From Hevea brasiliensis (Eukaryota; Streptophyta; Magnoliopsida; Malpighiales; Euphorbiaceae), in contig NC_079496.1 of assembly GCF_030052815.1 (NCBI RefSeq), forward strand, positions 67,507,652-67,571,651: a DNA stretch of 64,000 bases. The letters run 5' to 3'. The translations under genes and the position numbers were made by a program. Below are positions 57,101-64,000 of the stretch, piece after piece; position 1 is the stretch's first letter; the number at the start of each line of letters is the position of its first letter. The notes beneath the pieces are model-generated. The model was not told the origin of the DNA and did no database searches. It saw only the letters and a list, made by a program, of their open reading frames with translations.

Positions 57101-58840
57101 AAGGAATGATTATGCACTATTTGATTTTCGGCTTTACTTATTTATATGCTGGTATTAGAATTATATGTTCTGCTATTATTCCCTTGCATGGAAATAAATT
57201 TTGATGTGTTAGTGACTAGTCCTTAGGGATAAAAGCTATGGTAATAAGTGTGACTAGAATCAGTTTTGGAAGAGTTTGTTAGTGAGAGATATCTCCTGGA
57301 ATACAATAAAATTTTTGAGCTAATTAGCTTATCTATTTAGTGCAAGGTAAGAGGATCTAAAAGTGAGTTATAGTAATATAATTGCCCTAGATGAGGGCAA
57401 AGGTATTACTGCTAATAAATGTCATTGGATACTATAATCAGAATAAGTTTAAGATATTAGGGGATTCGAGAAAGATAAGATACAGAAAAGTTTGGTCTAT
57501 TGGGATGTATCGTAATGACTATGCAATATTCTTGATGTTTGTACTATAAGCTACAGATTACAGTACGGACTTGGGATTATTGTATATAGCTACGTACTAC
57601 CCGGTAATATACCAAGAGGAGGGTAATTGCAAATGGCTTCTGCTTTGGTACAGTTATACTAGAGCAGAGTCTTATTACTGAAAATGAGTTTGAAAATCCT
57701 AATTCGGGATTTAAAACTCTAGAGTTAGAATATCAAAAGGTTACAGTTATAAGATAGCTAAAGTCACTGACTCAGTTACCTAGCATGAGCTACAGTATAT
57801 CAGGAATTGCTATGAGATTAGAGATTTCAGTATAATCATAACTTAAAGATAACACCTATAGGGTGAGGTCATCCGGTCTCTGATATGGGGTATTACAGTT
57901 ATTTTGGTATTATAATGGACCTTTTGCCTAAAGTTTAGAGAAAAATAAGTCATTGAATATTGATAGATAAAAGAAAATATAGAAGTAAAAATTTAAACAG
58001 TTGATTTAAATGTAATAATGAGATGCTACGAAAATTAGTGGAAGTACTAGCCAGAATGGTCAGAGGACCAATTCAAAGCAATATTGAAATGTAAGTGATT
58101 TATTAGAAATGATAAAAAGGTACAAGTTTTTGACATGACAATCAGGTCAAGAAAGAGAATGAGATTGAAGGATAATGTAATCAAGTTGAGTTATGGGAAA
58201 GATAAAGAAGTTAATAAAGGAATAAATTGAGAAGCCCATACAAGATTGAGGAAAATAGAGTCAGGAATTAAAGGAAGCAAATGCAGTCTTGGAAAGAATA
58301 AATGAGATAAATTAAAAAGTAAGGATGAAGAATATAAAAAGCAATGACCCTAGGGAAAATATTTATTGTGGTATAGAACCCAAAAGTGTGAAACTCAAGC
58401 AGACCAAATTGGGATAGTGTTAGGAGCCACACCATAGAACTTAAAATTTTGGGATATGGGTCAAACTTTGTTTATTCCTATTTCCAAGATGAAATAGGTA
58501 GCATGTGGATAAGATCCAGTTAAGTTTATAACAAGAAGAGAAAAATTAGTTGAGGAATGCAAGCAGAGTAAGCAAAGATTTTAAGATGTGTAATGATATT
58601 CTAAATTGTTCTACCAGGCAAGAAGCAAATTATTGAGGAGTAAGTTAAATAAATGAACAAGACAGTACGAAATGGCTCATAGGCCAAGGTCATGAATGGA
58701 GATAGTGAGATAACAGTTATGGACCTATGGCCAATAATGAGATAAGCATTTCTCATATTACCGATGGGGTCACTTTATAAGGAAAAATGAATGGAAATAG
58801 TTGATAAAACAACAGTAAGAGAAAATTTGAATTATTTAAA
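57101..58840 (+). other. GyF non-coding core shared with GyE and GyB
   Basis: It occupies the place of protease, RT, RNaseH and most of integrase but is only about 1.7 kb and has no usable frame. Blocks in common with GyE and GyB occur in the same order: CTAGATGAGGGCAAAG near 57397, CAGATTACAGTAC near 57554, and GAATGGTCAGAGGACC near 58054. Some early parts could be worn protease sequence. Confidence 0.72.
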
Positions 58841-59280
58841 ATGAACTAGAATTTTGCATCAAATTATCAGAAGTCTTATATAGACTCAAAGAAGAGAGAT
58901 ATTGAAGATAATATGAATAATAAAGTGTTTTTGAAGGTTTCCCTGAAAGAAGACCATAAGATTAGGGAAAAAGGGGAAAACTAAGTTCTCGCTTCATAGA
59001 ACCATACGAGAATCTAGGAAGAGTGGATACATTAGCACATAGACTTGCTTACCTCTAGAATTGAAGTAAATTCAAACTTAACTTATGATGAGGAGCTCAT
59101 AAGGATCTTGGCACATGAGGTAAAGTAGTTAAGAAATAAATAAATACCACTGGCTAAAGTGTTATGGAACCATCATTCAGACTATGAAGCCATAAAGAAA
59201 TGTGAGAAAGACACAAAAAGACAACACACATAACTATTCAAAGACTGACATTAGGCAAATTTCGAGGACAAAATTTTTTT
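58841..59280 (+). pseudogene. GyF integrase C-terminal remnant
   Basis: NKVFLKVSL, the K-G-K stretch, the LPLEL-like stretch, then TYDEE and H-E-V-K segments align with the GyA2 integrase tail at 25200-25650. Several frameshifts are present. Together with the zinc knuckle it shows that the core replaced the middle of a normal gag-pol. Confidence 0.8.
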
Positions 59281-59295
59281 TAAGGAGGGGAGAAT
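59281..59295 (+). other. GyF polypurine tract
   Basis: TAAGGAGGGGAGAAT lies directly before the LTR head TGCAACACCC. Confidence 0.85.
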
Positions 59296-62200
59296 TGCAA
59301 CACCCTCACATTGGACAGTCCATACATTCTACTATTCTGATGACTAAGGTCTGTCCAGACAGCTAGAATGTCGAGAACCATAATTAAATTACAAAGAGAA
59401 GTCATAAACTAAATTGATAAAGATTAAAAGAAGTTGGATAAAAATAATAGAAATAAAGCACAAATTGATTAAATGAGCCGAAGGTCCCGACGATGGGTGA
59501 CCGACTCGAGAAGTGACTGCGAGCTCAGTTGTTGCCCTAAATTCGTGTGGGACCCTAGGATACCCTTGATTAGGGGATAATTGCGAAACTACTAGGAACT
59601 GGAAAATCATAGAAATATAAAGGGAACAAGTATAAATAAGTGAATCAGAGCTTAAGTACTCATCGGGTATTAATTAAAAAACGGATGGCAACCGATGAGG
59701 GGCATTCTGATCAATTCACCCCGAGAGATGACTTTTGACTTAAATATCCATTAAATATAAGAGATTAAAATATTGAAGAATAATTTAAAATATGAAGAAA
59801 TGTGTAGGAAAGTAAAAGAAAAGAATGAAACTTTACATTTTAAATTTGAATTATGACATCATCATGAAGTAAGCATGACACAATTAAAATCTTAATTATT
59901 AATTAGTTAAATTTAGGGATAAATATGGGTAAATGAAGACAAAAAAATTAAAAGCAAAAATTATCTTCTCCTTCCCACATACATGGCCGAACCACTCCTC
60001 ACCTAGCCTTCCTCTATTTTTGAGTTTTCAAGCTTGATTTTCAAGCATTCTTACCATAAAATCCCTAGCTCCCAACACAAAAATTTGATTATAGACCTTG
60101 ATTAAGAGTTTGGTACCAAGAAGAAGAGAAGAAAGTGAAGAATTGGTTAGCTTGGAAATCTCACAAAAGAGGTTAGTGCTTAATCTTGTCTTTTCTCTTC
60201 TTTAATTCTTAAATTTAAGATGAATTGAGGTGAAATTATGTGAGAAGTGATGAAAAAGAAGTGTGTATGGGAAAGTGGAATTTTGGCCAGCCATGGTAGA
60301 AAGAGAAGTTGAGGTGTTTAATTGAACTTAAATTTGAATCCTAACTTAGGTAAGATGAAATATAAAGTTTATATGTTAAATTGCATGTGTGGTATGAAAT
60401 TTTGGATTGTGGAAGTTATGGTTTAAGATAATTGGGGATTTTGGTGCTATGAGGCATAATTGATGTTGTTGATGCTAAATAATGACCAATTTATGAGTTT
60501 TGATGATGAATTGAAGTTGTTAGTTGATATGAAATAAGGAATTGGAAGTATTGCTTGTGTGCTGAATTCTGGACCCTTGAGTCCAGCAGCTTTGATTGAG
60601 TATAATTTGAGCTGCATAGCTCCAATTAGTGTGAGATCAATTGAAAATGAAATTCAAGACCTAAAGCCACATTTCTTATGAAGAAACCTTACCTAAAAAC
60701 TGACCATAACTTGGTCTAAAATTTACTTGAATCCAGAATTGGTGTCTTGGACCTAGGTAGAAATGATCAAATGAACAGTATTTGGTCAATTAGGCATAAC
60801 TCATTGTAGAAAGCTCTAAATGACCTGATTTTTGAACCTGTGGAAAGCTTAGACATAGTATAACATTTCTTATAAAGATCATGAGCCCAAATTCTGACTC
60901 AACCCAACCAATTTGCTAGAACAAGTTAGGTCAACAATTCTGATCAGAACAAAAACTGATCTGAAATTCTGGATAAATGGCCATCTGACTAGTTTTGATA
61001 AAAATGTCATAACTTGGTCCACAAAACTAAAAATGCAGTTAATCCAAAGCCAAAATCTCCATAAGACCTAGAATTACAATTTTGGTGTTTTGACCAAAAT
61101 CCAAAACCTAATAAAACTTTGCCAATTTACTAGGACAAGTCAGCATTCCAAATCCTGGAATTCCTGAAATTGAATTAAATAGCCATTTGACCCCAGGAGA
61201 GTAATTAGACCATACCTTTCACTAGAAAATTCTAAATAGGATGAGCCAAAATGATTTGAAAAGCTAATACTTAGGGCTACAACTTTGATTCAGAAACCTT
61301 ACCCAAATTCTGAGGATAAAGACCTCAAATGTGAAATGCAAAATACTGATCTGAACCTGAAATCCTGATACACAGGGTTTATGAGTCTAGGTCAGTTAAA
61401 TTGCCATAACTCACCATACATAATTTGAAAATTTGTGATTTTGAACTTGTGTGATCAGGACACATAGCGGAACAACTCATATGAAGAACATTAGGCCAAA
61501 ATAATATTGTAGCTAGTCCGATTGGCTAGGCAAAATGAGGTTCCAGAATTTGCTAGGTTCTGGAACAGTATTGGTCACTGGACCAGTACTTGATTAATTG
61601 ACTATAACTAGAGTTACAACTCCAAATGGAATGATTCAAATTGGAAAATAAAACTAAGACATAGAGGAACAACTTTCATTAAGATCATGTCATTAAATGA
61701 GGACTGGAAGTAGGTTGAATTTGGGTTCTAAAATCAAAGTTCAAAACTATCCAGAACCCAAGATCAACTAGAACTTGGGAATTCATTAGAATTTTTTTTA
61801 GTTAACTATAAATGGGACTTAGAATGAGTATTAAAGTTTGATAATCATGCGATTTCAATGGACAAAGAGACTTTCAAGGAAGGGAAGGCTTAGGACAAAT
61901 AAAGAGATCCAATTGAGGTTTGTCCACAACTAGTACTAATTTAATAAATGGTTTGCATATTCCTATTGATTAAATGGTTTTATTGTTACATGTGTTATAG
62001 TCATCAAGTTATGATTTTATTTCAACAATTATTGAGTATTGTTATGGTTTTAATGAATTTTATTTTGGAAATTGTGATTTAAGTTGTGTTTTACATGGAA
62101 AGTATTGATTGCTAAGATTTGTAGGACATGATTTTATATTGTGATTATATGCTCACAAAAATGGAAATGAGTTTTATGATATTATTTTCATATCTCACAA

Positions 62201-63525
62201 CTAATGCTTGACATGGTTATTACCCGTCCCTCACTTGTTGAGGTGACACTGGTGTTTGCTTTCTTTTGTTTTGGATACCATGGTATGTGTACATTGATAT
62301 GAATTTGATCTCCCTTATGTATGAGGCAAGATAAAAGCTGAAGATGGCCCTTTCCGAATATATTTAATTATGGTGTTATGGATGGCATGTGGACAATGAT
62401 TTGATACGATCTCCCTCTAGTGAGAGGTGAGATGAATTTTTGGATATGGCCCTTACGGATTAGTCTTGCATTAGATTGGTGAGAATAAGAATGGATTTTG
62501 AAGTGAGCAATTGTGTTTTAAAGAGGAAATTTTATGCATAAATAAACTAAAAGAAATTGGTTACAACAATTGATTCGTACTTTTGTGTTTCCTTTTAAGT
62601 GAAGTTAAATATTTATTCCCATAAATTGTTATGAATATTTCAAATGTATATTTATGATTTGGTAAATTTTGATTGTTTGGTCAAATGTCATTTAAATAAA
62701 TGATTTACATTATTGAAAATACAAACTTGATTTTATGAATTATGAAGAATTTGAATATTTCCAATCTCTTGTTATGATTTATCAAAGTATATTTTGTATT
62801 ACATTTTAAATTATTAGTTGTGCACCACTGAGTTCACTGCTTAGTGGTAGCTTTGTACGCTGTCGCAGGTGAAAGAAAATATAAAGCAGCTGAGTGCCAT
62901 CACTTAAAGCTGTGACTTGAAGACGTGTTGGAACTATCTTCGAGTATATTATAGGTATACCCTTATACATTAGGTTTTGATGTAATCATGTAGTTATATG
63001 CATGTAATTACATTTGAGTAGTTGTACAGAAACATTTGTAATATTCTTTTGAGATTTTATTTACTTGTATATTTTTGTAATATTAATGTCATGACTTCAA
63101 TGAATGTAAACATCTAAATTTCTTTCTGAGTCTTGTGAATGATCATTTATTTTTATTATGATGAGGTTTGTTAATATGAAATGAGACAATTTGAATCGAT
63201 TGAGTTCAATTGAATATAATACATTTGTAAATTGTTTACCGACAGATTTTGAAGAACTGTTTTTATATAGTTTTAGCCGTAATCACGCGAATTTTCTGCA
63301 AAATTTTAAAAAAAATGCCTATTTATTTTTAAATAAATTTTATGACACTTACCAGAATTGAAAACACTTAAATTAATTTTTATCACCACGCTAAACTTTA
63401 AAACGAAATTATTTTGCCAAAATCCCTTGTAGTATATTTAATAGATTATCGGTAGGCAAAGTTCGATAATTTATTAGGTATACTACGGGATCATGCCACA
63501 TCTTACAGAGGAGTAAGGTGTGACA
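59296..63525 (+). repeat. GyF 3' LTR, 4.2 kb
   Basis: It runs from TGCAACACCCTCAC to GTGTGACA and is the longest LTR in the window. It has the hairpin at 62825-62866. The TATA-like box seen in relatives is lost (CAATTGAGGTTTGTCCAC near 61910). Compared with the other LTRs it is old. Confidence 0.9.
62825..62866 (+). other. Conserved LTR two-stem hairpin, GyF copy
   Basis: CCACTGAG/CTTAGTGG (8 bp, one G-U) overlaps a second stem GTGGTAGC/GCTGTCGC (G-U rich). GTTGTGCA precedes it. Confidence 0.75.
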
Positions 63526-64000
63526 GATGCGATGTATCTCTTCTAACTCGATGCAAGTCCAGTGAAATGGCAGTCTCACCACTTCTTTTTCTCTTTCTAG
63601 GGGGTTAAGACAAGGTGATCCTTTGTCTCCTTACCTTTTTTGTTTTGTGCATGGAGAGACTCTTGCATGCTATTTCTAACAGTATTGAGAGAAAACTTTG
63701 GAGGCCAATTAAGCTCAATAGGGGTGGTCCAACTCTTTCACATCTTTTTTTTGCAGATGATCTGCTTTTGTTTGTTGAAACTTCGGCTAATCAAATAAAA
63801 ATTATTTCTAGAGTTTTTAGACAATTTCTGTATGTGTTCAGGTCAAAAAGTTAATTTCTAGAAATCTCAAATTTATTTTTCTAAGAATGTTAGGGCTGCA
63901 AGAGAATTTTATCTAAGAGGTTTGGTTTTGCTGAAACTGATGATTTGGGTCGGTATCTTCCTCTCTTGCATTCGAAGGTTAAAAGAGATACTTATGCTTA
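63526..64000 (+). pseudogene. LINE (L1-like) reverse transcriptase fragment
   Basis: GLRQGDPLSPYLF is the non-LTR RT motif, followed after a one-base shift (near 63637) by CMERLLHAIS. The catalytic box FADDLLLFVE has both Asp residues intact, near 63750-63780. SGQKVNF and KSQIYFSKN follow in another frame. A stop interrupts the stretch before GLRQGDP. This is the outermost layer of the nest: GyF landed in the palm domain of this LINE. The rest continues beyond 64000, and its 5' part should lie left of GyF. Confidence 0.9.

Larger units (their letters stand above)
56749..63525 (+). mobile_element. GyF: Gypsy element, right part (host of GyC), inserted in a LINE
   Basis: The internal region is seen from the gag zinc knuckle onward. 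A non-coding core follows, then an integrase C-terminal remnant, a purine tract and the 3' LTR. The 5' LTR and most of gag should lie left of the window, beyond GyC. The right flank after the LTR is GATGC, inside LINE RT sequence. Confidence 0.85.

Noticed and set aside
1..64000. Endogenous pararetrovirus, DNA transposon, or host gene.
   Set aside because: No movement or coat protein motif, no transposase, no terminal inverted repeats with short duplications, and no intron-exon gene structure was seen. All segments are explained by LTR elements and one LINE.

Overview
The window is plant nuclear DNA made entirely of transposable elements. I found no host gene, tRNA, rRNA or organellar segment. 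Copia and long-LTR Gypsy elements of the chromovirus type (probably the Tekay/Del lineage: initiator-Met tRNA primer site TGGTATCAGAGC, LTRs of 2.5-4.2 kb) and an L1-like LINE point to an angiosperm. A woody eudicot such as a Euphorbiaceae is a guess from general resemblance only. The DNA is AT-rich and looks like pericentromeric or gene-poor heterochromatin.

The layout is one nested stack. The outermost layer is a LINE, seen only at 63526-64000. A Gypsy element, GyF (+), sits in it, with its 3' LTR at 59296-63525 and its internal region starting at 56749. GyC (-) is inserted in the GyF gag. Its 5' LTR occupies 36566-39631 plus 56332-56748, and its gag-pol runs leftward in three blocks (36565-36271, 34084-33672, 23063-20467). 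GyC was hit by four elements: GyB (-; from before base 1 to 20466), GyA2 (+; 23064-33671), a solo Copia LTR (34085-36270) and a solo Gypsy LTR GyD2 (-; 39632-56331). GyB in turn holds a complete Copia, Cop1 (83-10013), and a solo LTR GyA1 (13820-17545). GyA2 holds GyA3 (27053-32448). GyD2 holds a complete but ORF-less Gypsy, GyE (43154-52773), and a solo LTR GyD (53093-56225). Perfect 5-bp target duplications support five joins: ATATA (Cop1), GTTTT (GyA1), GGGTG (solo Copia LTR), GACCA (GyD2) and CTCCT (GyD). Removing the inserts restores continuous LTR or gag sequence at each site.

No element here looks autonomous. Cop1 has a full domain order (GAG, PR, INT, RT, RNaseH) but carries several stops and frameshifts and has lost key residues. 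GyC has Asp-to-Asn changes in both its protease and RT active sites. GyA2 keeps only the end of RT, then RNaseH and integrase. GyA3 keeps only gag. GyB, GyE and GyF share an ORF-less internal core, so they look like large non-autonomous derivatives (LARD-like) moved in trans; GyE, with near-identical LTRs, is the clearest case.

The least expected signals are in the Gypsy LTRs. A two-stem hairpin lies 650-770 nt before the LTR end in seven or eight LTRs of different families, with compensatory stem changes. A CTGAAACAC/GTGTTTCAG inverted repeat lies 52-58 bp upstream of a TATA-like box in three families. The Cop1 3' LTR also holds a dense patch of transversions (13 of 16 are A to T) that may be an assembly or sequencing fault.
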